NCBI GenBank assembly: GCA_000403315.2
Contig: KE159636.1
Location: 835,358 to 899,357 of the forward strand
DNA from: Lachnospiraceae bacterium A2
GTDB lineage: Bacteria > Bacillota > Clostridia > Lachnospirales > Lachnospiraceae
Direction of reading: 5' to 3'
DNA length: 64,000 bases
In this document: positions 8,089 through 16,400 of the stretch, one piece after another
Position numbering within the stretch: the first letter of the stretch is position 1
Layout of the letters: each line of letters starts with the position of its first letter
Notes under the pieces: generated by a model
Told to the model about the DNA's origin: nothing
Database searches by the model: none
What the model saw: the letters and a program-made list of their open reading frames with translations, nothing else
Program-made: the position numbers and the translations under genes

Positions 8089-10821
8089 ATGGCAGGAATA
8101 CCTATTGAAAGTTTAAATTTGTCAGTAAGGGCAACAAATGTGTTACATCGTATGAATATTCATGAAGTGGAGCAGCTGTTGAACATACCGATAGAATATA
8201 TAGCAGAACAGCGGAATATGGGAGTGAAAACCATTGCAGAAATTAAAGGTGCAGTAAGACAAATCAGTATAGGTGACATGAGCATAGAAGATTTGGAAAA
8301 TCTTACTCCTGTTGATAGCGTTAATTTTTCAAAAAGAAACTTTTCAGAAGAACAAATAGAAGAATTATCGCGTCATCCAATTACAGAACTGAATCTTTCA
8401 AATCGTGCGAGACATGTGTTGTTGAAGGTCGGTTGTAAAACGATAGCTATATTAGCGGAAATGACGCTTACAGACATTAGGAATATGAAAGGATTAGGAG
8501 CAAAGACTTGTGATGAAATATGGGAGGAACTCAATCAATGGATAGAAGCGAATATGCTTATTTCGGAGGAAGGTAAAGACGGTATAATATCTGAAAAAGA
8601 ACAGCTTTTTTATCAATGGCTTGCTGGAAAAATTAAGCCAATAAGTCCAATTTATTGGAAACGATTAAGAAATATTGTTCTGGATTCTGGATATATTGAA
8701 ATAGTAGATTGGGATATAGAAGGTATAGATGATAAATTTATTAGAAAGGTGTTGGCATTATCTGATTTTCGTGTCAGTATAAAAAATTTCTTTTTGAAGT
8801 ATGCGCCGGATGAAATTATAGAAAAAGATGCGTTTGAAAAACAATTAGCCTTAGTTGGTTTGGAATTCGATAGTTCCATTCTTATAGAAATAATTCTTGA
8901 TGATGCTATTTGTATTATAGAACATGGATATTATATTTTAAATAGACCTCATGCAATGCGGTATCTTCAGGAAAAATATTTAGATAGCAGCGATCGGAAT
9001 GGTGAAATAATCCTCAAAAGACTTTCCGGCGATAACTTACAAATGATTGGTGATATGTATGGCTTAACAAGAGAAAGGGTACGGCAAATACTTGTCCAAA
9101 CTGCAAAAAAGATGCCGTTAATGTATGAAGATTATTTTAGTGAACCATATAAGTATTTTAAACTATCGAAAGAGGAATTTTGCAATGTATTTCCATCTTG
9201 TGGAGAAACCGGATATGAGTACTTATTTATTAAATACAAAAAGGGTGATATGAGTATAACGCCAAAAACTGTACAGAATTATATGGGACGTTTCTCAGAG
9301 AGAGTCAGCGCATTTTGGAGTGAGGAGTCAATACGCAGAGATAAGCAAACGGTTTCAAAAACGGAAATGGTGTATAGGGTACTTCTTAGTAATGGCAATG
9401 AGTCAATGTCAATGGAAGAATTTGAAAAAGAATATTATAATTATATTGAACGGAGAAACTATCCACGTGAAAGACTTACTATTAATCAACGAACTGTGGT
9501 AAATCACTTGCGAAATGCTAAGCATATTGTATTCGATAGAAAAAATTATGTCAGGTATTGTGAGGCAAATCCAAAAGTAATATGGGAAAAGATTGATTTT
9601 ACACAGTATAGGAATCTTGTTATATCAACTGAGTTGATATACAGGGATTATGCCGAATTGATGGAAGAATTAGATATTAGGGATGGATATGAACTTTTTT
9701 ATGTGATTAAATCTTCTATTGAGAACTGGAATACTTCTTTATTTGAGATAAATTGCCGCAGAGTTCCGGTTATTGTGATGGGGGATGGCAGTGAGGAACA
9801 TCAGGCTATTCAATTATTAAAAGAACTTTCGCCAATTGATTTTCAATCTTATTATGAAGCATATGAAGAAAGATTTGGGGTAAGAAAAGAAAGTGCGCAA
9901 GGCAATCCGACAATTTCAGGCATCTTGGCGAATTATTATACAGAAGGTATATATGCCATTGATGTTCCGTCAATTGATGAAAGAGATGTTGCTGCATTCA
10001 AAGAGGTATTGGAAATAAAAAACTTTTGGTTTACAGATGAACTTGAAAGAGAGTTTGAAAAAGTATGTATTCATTCGTCGGATGACGCGTTTAATAGTGC
10101 CGCTTTCAAGAGATTAGGGTATACATTAAATATGGGCTATGCATATAATGACATATATAGTTCTGTTGTTAATTATTTTGATGCAGAATTATTTTCGTCA
10201 GATATTGTGGATTTAAATGAGTTAGATCGGCGGCTTGTGAATTTATCTATTTTTAATTCAGCACTATATAAAAAGAAAATGGACTTAGAATATATCGAAG
10301 TGGCACCCAAAATTTTGATGTCTATTTCTCAGGTGGAATATGTATATGGGATTACTATAAGTGATGTAAAAAAATTACAAGAGTGGGTGCTAAACTGTGA
10401 AGATAAATATTTTAATGCACATAGTTTGTGGAATAGGCTGTCAGAATCAGGTTTTTCAGAAAAGTTGCAAAATAATGAATGGATGTGTACATGTATATTT
10501 AGACAACAGGAAGCGATAGCATCTTTGCAGGTGGCTGGCGGAATTATTTTGTGTAGAGAATATAGCGAACTTAATTTTGGATTAATATGCAAGTGGCTGG
10601 TAGAGAAAAATGGAAGAATGACAATACAAAATTTAACTTTGCTTTTTAATGATACTTTTTCAACAAGAGTTCTTGTAAGCAAGATTGCGGAAAAAATGAA
10701 AGCATATGGTTTATGGGAGACATTTGTAACAGATTCATTTGAAGAATATATTGATAATCTTGTAGTTAATACGGACTTGGAGCTGGATGATAATGATTTG
10801 TTTCAAGAGGAATTTTTCTAA
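8089..10821 (+). CDS. Large protein with RpoA-CTD-like repeats and a sigma region-4 HTH
   Basis: A 910-residue protein starting at ATG 8089 behind GGTGGG; TTG 8077 and GTG 8080 are alternatives. The first ~75 residues (SLNLSVRATNVLHRMNI, then LLNIPIEYIAEQRNMGVKTI) closely match the helix-hairpin-helix fold of the RNA polymerase alpha C-terminal domain. A second copy lies near residues 105-165 (LNLSNRARHVLLKVGCKTI ... MKGLGAKTCDEI). Around residues 305-345 the segment LQMIGDMYGLTRERVRQI is a clear sigma-70 region-4-type helix-turn-helix. The remaining ~550 residues look like winged-helix-rich DNA-binding repeats. No nuclease or ATPase motif is seen. It ends the operon. A DNA-recognition or transcription-control part of the defence system is the inference. 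Confidence 0.8.
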   Translation: MAGIPIESLNLSVRATNVLHRMNIHEVEQLLNIPIEYIAEQRNMGVKTIAEIKGAVRQISIGDMSIEDLENLTPVDSVNFSKRNFSEEQIEELSRHPITELNLSNRARHVLLKVGCKTIAILAEMTLTDIRNMKGLGAKTCDEIWEELNQWIEANMLISEEGKDGIISEKEQLFYQWLAGKIKPISPIYWKRLRNIVLDSGYIEIVDWDIEGIDDKFIRKVLALSDFRVSIKNFFLKYAPDEIIEKDAFEKQLALVGLEFDSSILIEIILDDAICIIEHGYYILNRPHAMRYLQEKYLDSSDRNGEIILKRLSGDNLQMIGDMYGLTRERVRQILVQTAKKMPLMYEDYFSEPYKYFKLSKEEFCNVFPSCGETGYEYLFIKYKKGDMSITPKTVQNYMGRFSERVSAFWSEESIRRDKQTVSKTEMVYRVLLSNGNESMSMEEFEKEYYNYIERRNYPRERLTINQRTVVNHLRNAKHIVFDRKNYVRYCEANPKVIWEKIDFTQYRNLVISTELIYRDYAELMEELDIRDGYELFYVIKSSIENWNTSLFEINCRRVPVIVMGDGSEEHQAIQLLKELSPIDFQSYYEAYEERFGVRKESAQGNPTISGILANYYTEGIYAIDVPSIDERDVAAFKEVLEIKNFWFTDELEREFEKVCIHSSDDAFNSAAFKRLGYTLNMGYAYNDIYSSVVNYFDAELFSSDIVDLNELDRRLVNLSIFNSALYKKKMDLEYIEVAPKILMSISQVEYVYGITISDVKKLQEWVLNCEDKYFNAHSLWNRLSESGFSEKLQNNEWMCTCIFRQQEAIASLQVAGGIILCREYSELNFGLICKWLVEKNGRMTIQNLTLLFNDTFSTRVLVSKIAEKMKAYGLWETFVTDSFEEYIDNLVVNTDLELDDNDLFQEEFF

Positions 10822-10907
10822 AATGAATGGTTGAATATATGTTTTAAAAAGATATGATTTTATTTAAAGCAGTAAGAAATATTCATACCAGAAAGAGAGG
10901 CGCTTGA

Positions 10908-12428
10908 ATGATACCATTAAAGATAGAAACTTTGCTGGAGGGGCGTGTCGTTGAACATGACCGTGTAGAGTATAAAACAGGATGGAATCCCAATGATATT
11001 ATTCATTCTATTTGTGCGTTTGCAAATGATTATGATAACACGAATGGCGGATATATCGTTATAGGGGTAAAAGAGAGTAATGGTATGCCAATATTTCCGT
11101 TAGAAGGTGTTCCGAAGGAAAAGTTAGATTCCATACAGCAGGAAATATTTCAGTACTGTAATCAGATTATTCCAAGGTACATTCCAAGAATGGAAGTGGT
11201 TGATTATAAGAATGAAGGAATTTATTTGATATATCTATGGTGTTCGGCAGGCGATAGCGGTCCTTATCAGGCACCGAAATCAGTGTATGTTGAAAATGGT
11301 GAAAAAGCTGACAAAAGTTTGAAATATTGGATTAGACCGGCATCACTTACCACAGATGCGAAACAGGATGAAATATCTGAATTGTTTGATAAATTTAATT
11401 CTGTGCCATTTGATGACCGTGTCAATAGAAAGGCAAAAATTGATGATATCATGAGAGGATATCTTGAAGACTTTATCAGGAAGAGCAATAGTAGTTTGGT
11501 GATGGAACTGAATAGCAGTTCATTAGAGGAACTGCTGCTTGCACAGGAAGTTGCAAATGAGACAGATACGGAATTAGATATCAGAAATATCGGTGTATTA
11601 ATGTTTGCGGAAAATCCGGAGAAGCTGATTCCGGGGGCATATATTGAGCTGATTCGATTTCATTCAGAAGAAGCCGAGGCATCGGATGATTTTACGGAAA
11701 AAATATTTACAGGACCAATATGGAGACAGGTTCAGGATGCTTTGAATTATATAAAGACAACTGTGATTGAGCAAAAAGTTGTAAAGGTTCAAGGGCAGGC
11801 AGAAGCAGAACGATATTTTAACTATCCATATAATGCATTGGAAGAAACATTGGTAAATGCAGTATTTCACAAGTCGTATCGCGAGCCGGAGCCAGTGGAA
11901 ATCCGTATATATGTGGATAGCATTCAGATACTCAATTATCCCGGACTTGCGAAATGGATTAATCTTGAACGTTTTGTATCAGGTAAAGTGAAAGGAAGGA
12001 AATATCGTAACAGAAGAATTGGAGAATTATTTAAGGAGATCGACTTGTCTGAAAAAAAGGGAACGGGTATTCCTAAAATATTAAGAGAACTGAAACAAAA
12101 TGGTTCACCAGAGCCTGTGTTTGATATGGATGAGGAAAGAACCTATTTGAATGCGATTATTCGCATAAGAGACGGTTTTGAAAGAAAAGAGAAAATGTCC
12201 GAATCAATGTCCGAATCAATGTCCGAATCAATGTCCGAATTGGAAAGAGCAAGAATGCAGATTATTTTGATTTATCTGGAAACAAATAAAGAAATAAATA
12301 GCGCTGCTGCGGCAAAATTGCTGGAAGTTGAAATAAAGACGGCAAGCCGTTTGTTGTTGAAGGCTGAAAAGCTGAATATTCTTAAAGGCACAGGAAAAAC
12401 AAAAAATAAGGTTTATTTTAGAGAATAA
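10908..12428 (+). CDS. AlbA_2/Schlafen-like and HATPase_c_4 regulator
   Basis: 506 residues. An N-terminal AlbA_2 (Schlafen-like) domain covers roughly residues 8-130: VEYKTGWNPNDIIHSICAFAN, then GGYIVIGVKES. A GHKL-type HATPase_c_4 segment lies around residues 310-405 (ETLVNAVFHKSY, GTGIPKI). A C-terminal winged helix follows (AAAAKLLEVEIKTASRLL). This is the COG2865 layout often labelled a RecG-like or predicted transcriptional regulator. Between the ATPase and the winged helix is a four-copy MSES repeat. It is 86 bp from the preceding operon with its own ribosome site (AGAGAGGCG), so it may be separately transcribed. A regulator or accessory of the neighbouring system is inference. Confidence 0.85.
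   Translation: MIPLKIETLLEGRVVEHDRVEYKTGWNPNDIIHSICAFANDYDNTNGGYIVIGVKESNGMPIFPLEGVPKEKLDSIQQEIFQYCNQIIPRYIPRMEVVDYKNEGIYLIYLWCSAGDSGPYQAPKSVYVENGEKADKSLKYWIRPASLTTDAKQDEISELFDKFNSVPFDDRVNRKAKIDDIMRGYLEDFIRKSNSSLVMELNSSSLEELLLAQEVANETDTELDIRNIGVLMFAENPEKLIPGAYIELIRFHSEEAEASDDFTEKIFTGPIWRQVQDALNYIKTTVIEQKVVKVQGQAEAERYFNYPYNALEETLVNAVFHKSYREPEPVEIRIYVDSIQILNYPGLAKWINLERFVSGKVKGRKYRNRRIGELFKEIDLSEKKGTGIPKILRELKQNGSPEPVFDMDEERTYLNAIIRIRDGFERKEKMSESMSESMSESMSELERARMQIILIYLETNKEINSAAAAKLLEVEIKTASRLLLKAEKLNILKGTGKTKNKVYFRE
12195..12242 (+). repeat. Four in-frame 12-bp repeats encoding MSES
   Basis: The unit ATGTCCGAATCA occurs three times in perfect tandem, followed by ATGTCCGAATTG. It lies in the linker between the ATPase and winged-helix domains of the AlbA_2 gene. 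Because the unit is 12 bp, copy changes keep the frame and alter linker length only. Confidence 0.95.
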
Positions 12429-12461
12429 TGCAAATGAATGTCATAAGAATGGATTAAGAAG

Positions 12462-12496
12462 CCTATCTCCATCATAAGAAGAATGATGGAGATAGG
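12462..12496. terminator. Bidirectional hairpin between convergent genes
   Basis: CCTATCTCCATCAT and its exact complement ATGATGGAGATAGG form a 14-bp perfect stem around a 7-nt loop, between the end of the AlbA_2 gene and the end of the leftward gene at 12507. There is no long U tract on either side, so efficient intrinsic termination is not assured. Confidence 0.6.
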
Positions 12497-12506
12497 AAAC
12501 AGGCTG

Positions 12507-12758
12507 TTAATTAAATTGATTCATGGCATTCACATAATCTTGTAAGCCATTTGCTTTCAATGCAAGCTTCGCATATAAAAGCGGTGTTTCTTCGGCTAAA
12601 TGGTACAGATAGACTACATCGCTGGGATCATTGAAGATAACAGAGGAATTACATTCTTTACAACGGACAACAAGAATGGAATTTTCGCCAGTGTTCACAA
12701 TGATGGAATCGGTTGCAGGTTCGTACATACCAAACTGAAAAGTAAGATTGTTATTCAT
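12507..12758 (-). CDS. Small hypothetical protein (83 aa), DUF6061-like
   Basis: The ATG at 12758 overlaps the last codons of the upstream MobC-type gene (ATGAATAA), implying coupling. The product has a beta-rich N-terminal half with a CKEC pair and a helical C-terminal half of the pattern PLLYAKLALKANGLQDYV. It resembles small DUF6061-type proteins of Clostridia mobile elements, but that is a weak match by eye. No function is known. Confidence 0.65.
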   Translation of the reverse strand: MNNNLTFQFGMYEPATDSIIVNTGENSILVVRCKECNSSVIFNDPSDVVYLYHLAEETPLLYAKLALKANGLQDYVNAMNQFN

Positions 12759-13122
12759 GCTGGTCTCCTTCCCACAGATACTTTGCACCATCCAGCAGGT
12801 CAATAATAGCTGTCAGCATATTGGTGTATTCAGTCTGTAATTCCTTAATAGATTCCGAAGAAGGAAGCGTATCAAGAGTAACATCGTTTGCGGTAAATTC
12901 TTTTTGCATTTTAAGTAATTGCAGATACAGCGCATTGACAGTCTGTACTAGAGGGTATACGGTTTCTTTCTTGCCAACAACGCAGATGCGGTTGTAAATG
13001 CAGGAACGGACAAAGTAATCTTTTTTCATCATTCCACTGGCAAGAATGCGTGCCTCGATTTGTTTGCGTTCGGCATCGGTGATTCTGAAACTAATGGTTG
13101 GATTTTTATGTTTATTGCTCAT
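12751..13122 (-). CDS. mobC: MobC-type relaxosome accessory protein (unit 1)
   Basis: The start is ATG 13122 behind AAGGAGC; a longer frame upstream lacks a ribosome site. The product has 123 residues. NPTISFRITDAERKQIE is the ribbon-helix-helix-like N-terminus of MobC-family DNA-binding proteins. KKDYFVRSCIYNRICVVGKKE is closely repeated in the unit 3 homologue at 29254. It would assist a relaxase at oriT. It is the only visible mobilization gene of unit 1 and reads away from the attachment site, unlike the mobC genes of units 2, 3 and 5. Confidence 0.8.
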   Translation of the reverse strand: MSNKHKNPTISFRITDAERKQIEARILASGMMKKDYFVRSCIYNRICVVGKKETVYPLVQTVNALYLQLLKMQKEFTANDVTLDTLPSSESIKELQTEYTNMLTAIIDLLDGAKYLWEGDQHE

Positions 13123-13243
13123 AGTGGTGCTCCTTTCGCAGCTGGTGTGGCAGCAGGTGTGATAACCCGCAAGCCACATGTGATTATTACGTTTTGAGTA
13201 AAGTAAAAGTAGATTATATCAAGCCGATGGATAATATATAGGT

Positions 13244-13270
13244 TGCTATTACTGCTACTAATTTGCTACT
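13244..13270 (+). repeat. Arm-type integrase sites, right end of unit 1
   Basis: TGCTATT (13244), TGCTACT (13253) and TGCTACT (13264). The last two are 11 bp apart and 112 bp before the att core. Same geometry as the other three junctions but a different heptamer. Confidence 0.7.
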
Positions 13271-13375
13271 AAAAATTTTTGAAACGGTGCGAAAAGAGGC
13301 GCATTTTACGAAATAGACGTGCCCGAAATGTAGGAAATATCAGCATTTGCGAGTTGCTGATAAAAACTTCGGGAA

Positions 13376-13387
13376 GAGTTCGAATAA
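13376..13387 (+). other. Attachment core, junction unit 1/unit 2
   Basis: GAGTTCGAATAA, shared with 24486, 37463 and 57413. Flanking bases differ at each site, so only the core is conserved. It resembles a tRNA T-loop sequence (TTCGAAT). The 493-bp gene-free stretch 13123-13615 holds this core, the arm sites on both sides and a terminator. Confidence 0.75.
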
Positions 13388-13446
13388 GGTGAAAAGTCAT
13401 GAAAACCCAGTGTTTATGCGGGTTTGCGGACTTTGGAAAGGTCTTT

Positions 13447-13464
13447 TGATAACAAATTGATAAC
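13447..13464 (+). repeat. Arm-type integrase sites, left end of unit 2
   Basis: TGATAAC at 13447 and 13458, 11 bp apart, 71 bp after the core. The same pair in the same context occurs at 57484 in unit 5. Confidence 0.75.
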
Positions 13465-13559
13465 AGTCGTTTGAGTGTAATTATTCTTGTTGTCTGATGG
13501 TTTACAGGTGGCAGAATGATTTGCCAGAGGTTTGAATGGCTGTAATAAATCCATATTAT

Positions 13560-13606
13560 AACGCCCTTAGCTGTGGGTAGGAACTCATGGCTAAGGGCGT
13601 TTTTTG
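13560..13606 (+). terminator. Intrinsic terminator at the left end of unit 2
   Basis: AACGCCCTTAGC pairs with GCTAAGGGCGTT across an 18-nt loop, followed by six T on the + strand. An identical structure lies at 57723. It would block transcription entering from the upstream unit and its stem also ends the leftward XRE gene. Confidence 0.8.
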
Positions 13607-13615
13607 TCGTGCTTG

Positions 13616-14146
13616 TCAATCGGTTTTTAGTTTGTCCTTGAACGCTTCGGCTAAGGTATCGCTCAATTCGTCAGAGGGAGTTTTCGCCCAATGCTGCAAA
13701 TTATCAAATTTCGGGTAATTGTACCGCCACTGGTCGTAATCTTCCCTGCTGATTTCCTCGGCAGAGAGCTTGTCTGCCTGCTCTTTCCAAGAGTAGAGCA
13801 TTTTCAGCAGTTCGGCGGCATCCTTGCTTTTGTCTTTGCTGACCTTTAAGCAGACTTCTCCGCCTGCTTCGCTGATGGTAAGACCGTATATGTCCTCAAG
13901 GGCAAATAAGGTGTGCATAAGCCCGATGTGGCTGTCAATGTCGGGGATATCCAGAGCCTGTGGCGCAACGTCAAGAGCCTGCGCCAGTGCAGCCGTTAAG
14001 TCTGACTTTGGCTTGCGTGAGCCAGTTTCGTACTGTGCCAGACGCACATCCGCTGATTTTTCGGGAAACCCGACAAGCATGCCAAGATATTTCTGTGTCA
14101 TGCCCCGCATGATGCGGAAAAAATGTATTCTTTTGCCAATCGCCAT
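13616..14146 (-). CDS. XRE-family repressor of unit 2
   Basis: 176 residues. An N-terminal Cro/CI helix-turn-helix (residues ~5-60; GMTQKYLGMLVGFPEKSADVR) is followed by an acidic helical C-terminal domain. It is divergent from xis-int across a 173-bp promoter region with repeated AGCAAAAAYGYTT boxes, so repression of excision genes is the likely role. A near-identical copy is at 57779; unit 3 has a diverged homologue at 26166. ATG 14146 follows AAGGAG. Confidence 0.88.
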   Translation of the reverse strand: MAIGKRIHFFRIMRGMTQKYLGMLVGFPEKSADVRLAQYETGSRKPKSDLTAALAQALDVAPQALDIPDIDSHIGLMHTLFALEDIYGLTISEAGGEVCLKVSKDKSKDAAELLKMLYSWKEQADKLSAEEISREDYDQWRYNYPKFDNLQHWAKTPSDELSDTLAEAFKDKLKTD

Positions 14147-14251
14147 AATGTTTCACTCCTTGTTCCTATGTTTATAAGGAGTATAGCATATATGCTTAAT
14201 GAAAGTCAAGAGAAACAAAGCAAAAAAGTTTAATATTTTCTTGCAAACCTA

Positions 14252-14299
14252 TTGACAGTAGCAAAAATGTTTAGTATTATGAATTAAGCAAAAACGCTT
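14252..14299 (+). promoter_or_regulatory. xis promoter with XRE operator boxes
   Basis: TTGACA (14252) and TATTAT (14275) are 17 bp apart. AGCAAAAATGTT (14260) lies in the spacer. The imperfect palindrome AAGCAAAAACGCTT (14286-14299) lies just past the -10. The same arrangement recurs at 58416, with a variant at 27892, always beside an XRE gene, so these are probably its operators. Confidence 0.75.
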
Positions 14300-14319
14300 A
14301 GAGAGAAAGGAGAGGTTGT

Positions 14320-14526
14320 ATGGACAACAAATTTATCCGTGTGGACGAGGTGGCGCAGGAGCTTTCCGTATCAAAGCCTTATGCTTACAAGCTTATCAAG
14401 AAACTGAATGACGAGCTGAAGGAGCAGGGTTTTATCACGATTGCAGGACGTGTCAACCGCCAGTATTTTCAAGAAAGGCTCTATGGGACAGGAAAGCAAT
14501 TTGGTGAAATGTCAAGAGGAAAATAA
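14320..14526 (+). CDS. xis: Excisionase-type HTH protein, C-terminus altered by IS110 insertion
   Basis: 68 residues. The helix-turn-helix VDEVAQELSVSKPYAYKLIKKL and the beta hairpin GFITIAGRVNRQYF match small MerR/excisionase-like proteins that precede Tn916-type integrases. The unit 5 homologue ends GAGEKQGKEME and its stop adjoins the integrase ATG. Here the last ~9 residues (QFGEMSRGK) come from IS sequence and int is displaced by about 1.9 kb. The DNA-binding part is intact, so it may still work, but coupled expression with int is broken. Confidence 0.85.
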   Translation: MDNKFIRVDEVAQELSVSKPYAYKLIKKLNDELKEQGFITIAGRVNRQYFQERLYGTGKQFGEMSRGK

Positions 14527-14603
14527 AAAAGATTTTCTTGAAGAAGGGTAACTTTAATAGACCTACCGCTCAAAAAGAACGTAAGTTCGGTACTCGTTAT
14601 AGA

Positions 14604-15887
14604 TTACCTACTCTTTTCCACAGAGTAGAGTTTACCATTGGCCAGCAGTCCAAAAAGCATGCGTATCAATTTACGGGAAGTCAACGCGAGTGCACGTTTG
14701 TGCTGATGGGTTCTCACCTCAGCAAATTTCTTGTCATAAAAGGCTTTGTATTCGGGGCAGTGCTGTATCACGCTCCCGGCGGCTTCAATCATGTAATACC
14801 GAAGGTAGCGGTTGCCGGCTTTGTTCATGGGCGTATCTTCCGCCTGGAACTCTCCGGACTGGTTCTCTTTCCAGACGATGCCGCAGTATTTGGCAAGTGC
14901 ATCATTGCTCTTAAAGCACTTGATGGTGCCAAGCTCAGCAAGGATGCCGCTGGCGTAGACAGGGCCAATACCGGGCACGGAGGTCAGGATCTGGTACTCC
15001 GTGGGATTAAGGCCCTTTACGGCCCTCTGGATGGCGCCATTGATGGCCTTAAGCTCTTTTTCAAAGGCGCTGATGCAGTTGAAGGAACAGCCGATGGAGA
15101 CCGTCAGTGGCTCGTAAAGGCACTTGTCCAGCCGGTAGGAGTCCTGTGCAGCCTTCTGCAGCAGATAAGTAGTCTGCTCAGGATCGGAGATCCGCCCACG
15201 GCTTTTGGAGCTGATGAAAGCTACCAGATCATCCACGGACGCGTCCACGATGTCCTCCGTGGAAAGGTAGTCCGTCAGGACTGCTTCTGCTGTGGCGCCA
15301 TATTTGTCAGAGAAGGGATGCTCATCCTTGTTGAGCATGGCAAATTCGCTGAACTTAAGGAAAATGTTGTTCAACATGTAGGTCTTCTCCCTGGCGATGC
15401 ATTCCGTGATATGGAGCCTGTGCCTGGTAAGCCGCTGGAGGGCAAGGTACTGTGCGCCCCGCCAGGGTTCGGTATGGATGCGCCCGACCCTTGCAAAATC
15501 AGCGATGACGAAAGAATCAATGCCGTCATTTTTGTCAAGGGAGTTAAAGGACTTCTTGTACTGTTTAACCTCATTCGGGTTAAGGCAGTAGACCTTTGTG
15601 GAAAAAGGGGCCAGCTTTTCGGAGGTGGAGAGGTAGTTGGCGATATGTACGCCGTAAAAACCAGTGGATTCCAGACCAATGATGACGGTCTTGAATTCAT
15701 GGTGCTGTGAGAGCACCTCTGCAACCATTTCCTCCATCTGCTCAGCACCGCCCTGTGCATTAGCCACCGGAACCATTTTGATCAGGAAATCCTGGTCAAA
15801 GTTGAGGGCAGAGATGACGTTCGTGCGGGAACCGATATCAATTCCCACAAAAAGCGTTGACAGGTAATCAATTTTTATCTTCTTCAT
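14604..15887 (-). CDS. IS110-family DEDD transposase
   Basis: 427 residues. The N-terminal RuvC-like DEDD domain starts FVGIDIGS (first Asp), with GLESTG (Glu) and LDKNDGIDS (Asp pair). The C-terminal transposase_20 domain contains LTSVPGIGPVYASGILAELG and the conserved serine region NKAGNRYLRYYMIEAAGS. IS110 enzymes insert in a target-specific way, guided by a bridge RNA from the element's non-coding end. The frame is intact. Antisense frames across it are shadows. Confidence 0.93.
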   Translation of the reverse strand: MKKIKIDYLSTLFVGIDIGSRTNVISALNFDQDFLIKMVPVANAQGGAEQMEEMVAEVLSQHHEFKTVIIGLESTGFYGVHIANYLSTSEKLAPFSTKVYCLNPNEVKQYKKSFNSLDKNDGIDSFVIADFARVGRIHTEPWRGAQYLALQRLTRHRLHITECIAREKTYMLNNIFLKFSEFAMLNKDEHPFSDKYGATAEAVLTDYLSTEDIVDASVDDLVAFISSKSRGRISDPEQTTYLLQKAAQDSYRLDKCLYEPLTVSIGCSFNCISAFEKELKAINGAIQRAVKGLNPTEYQILTSVPGIGPVYASGILAELGTIKCFKSNDALAKYCGIVWKENQSGEFQAEDTPMNKAGNRYLRYYMIEAAGSVIQHCPEYKAFYDKKFAEVRTHQHKRALALTSRKLIRMLFGLLANGKLYSVEKSR

Positions 15888-15899
15888 GTGTAATCACCA

Positions 15900-16400
15900 C
15901 CTTTCCGATAAGGATGGGGAACAGGGGCCAAAGCTTATCCCGGCCCGGGGTACCAGCTGCAACCTCGCGTTATCAGCACTGGTCCAGGAGAAATACCCTG
16001 CTGGAGGCTAGACCTGGCGGTGCAGCATTTGTGTAAGCAGTCAAGGTATGGCGGAGCAGGCTGCATGCTTTCTGAGCAATAGCGGGTGCTTTGCAGGGGG
16101 AATGAAGCAGTGCCTTAGCCCAGGTTCCACTGGGAACCATTATAGCACCGGGAGGCTCTGGTAAAAAGTAGTAAACAACAAAACATCAGATGAGACAGGA
16201 TGAACCAGCATTATGGGAGAAAGGGAGAACCCCTCCAGACCTCCATCAGAATATCCTCACATCTATGTAGAAAGAACTGAGACTGGTAACTATTAACTGT
16301 ATAGATGGAAAAAGATGGAGAGGGAGTCCTCTTAGAAATCATCCTACATCTATATCAAAAAAGAATAAGTCTATAGCCTGTTCTGACTGGCTATAAACTT
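15900..16400 (-). ncRNA. Candidate bridge-RNA region of the IS110 element
   Basis: About 500 bp upstream of the transposase start without a gene. It is GC-rich near the transposase (CCCGGCCCGGGG) with several inverted repeats, including CTATAGCC/GGCTATA near 16372-16394. In IS110-group elements this 5' region encodes the bridge RNA with target- and donor-binding loops. The RNA itself is inferred; no precise boundaries are claimed. Confidence 0.5.

Larger units (their letters stand above)
1..13375. mobile_element. Unit 1: right part of an integrated element carrying a Dnd-like operon
   Basis: The right boundary is inferred from the TGCTACT heptamer pair at 13253-13270 and the shared core at 13376. 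The left end is outside the window. It holds the sulfur/helicase/ATPase operon, an AlbA_2 regulator and a leftward MobC-type pair. No integrase or relaxase of this unit is visible, so they must lie upstream if it is intact. That all 13 kb belong to one element is inference from the array pattern. Confidence 0.5.

Noticed and set aside
13269..13619. Leftward frame containing KNALSHEFLPTAKGV, repeated at 57600-57782
   Set aside because: It is the translation of the AACGCCC terminator hairpin and its flanks; conservation is explained by the terminator.
14538..15710. 390-codon open frame on the + strand
   Set aside because: Exact antisense of the IS110 transposase; codon-bias shadow with no ribosome site or family features.
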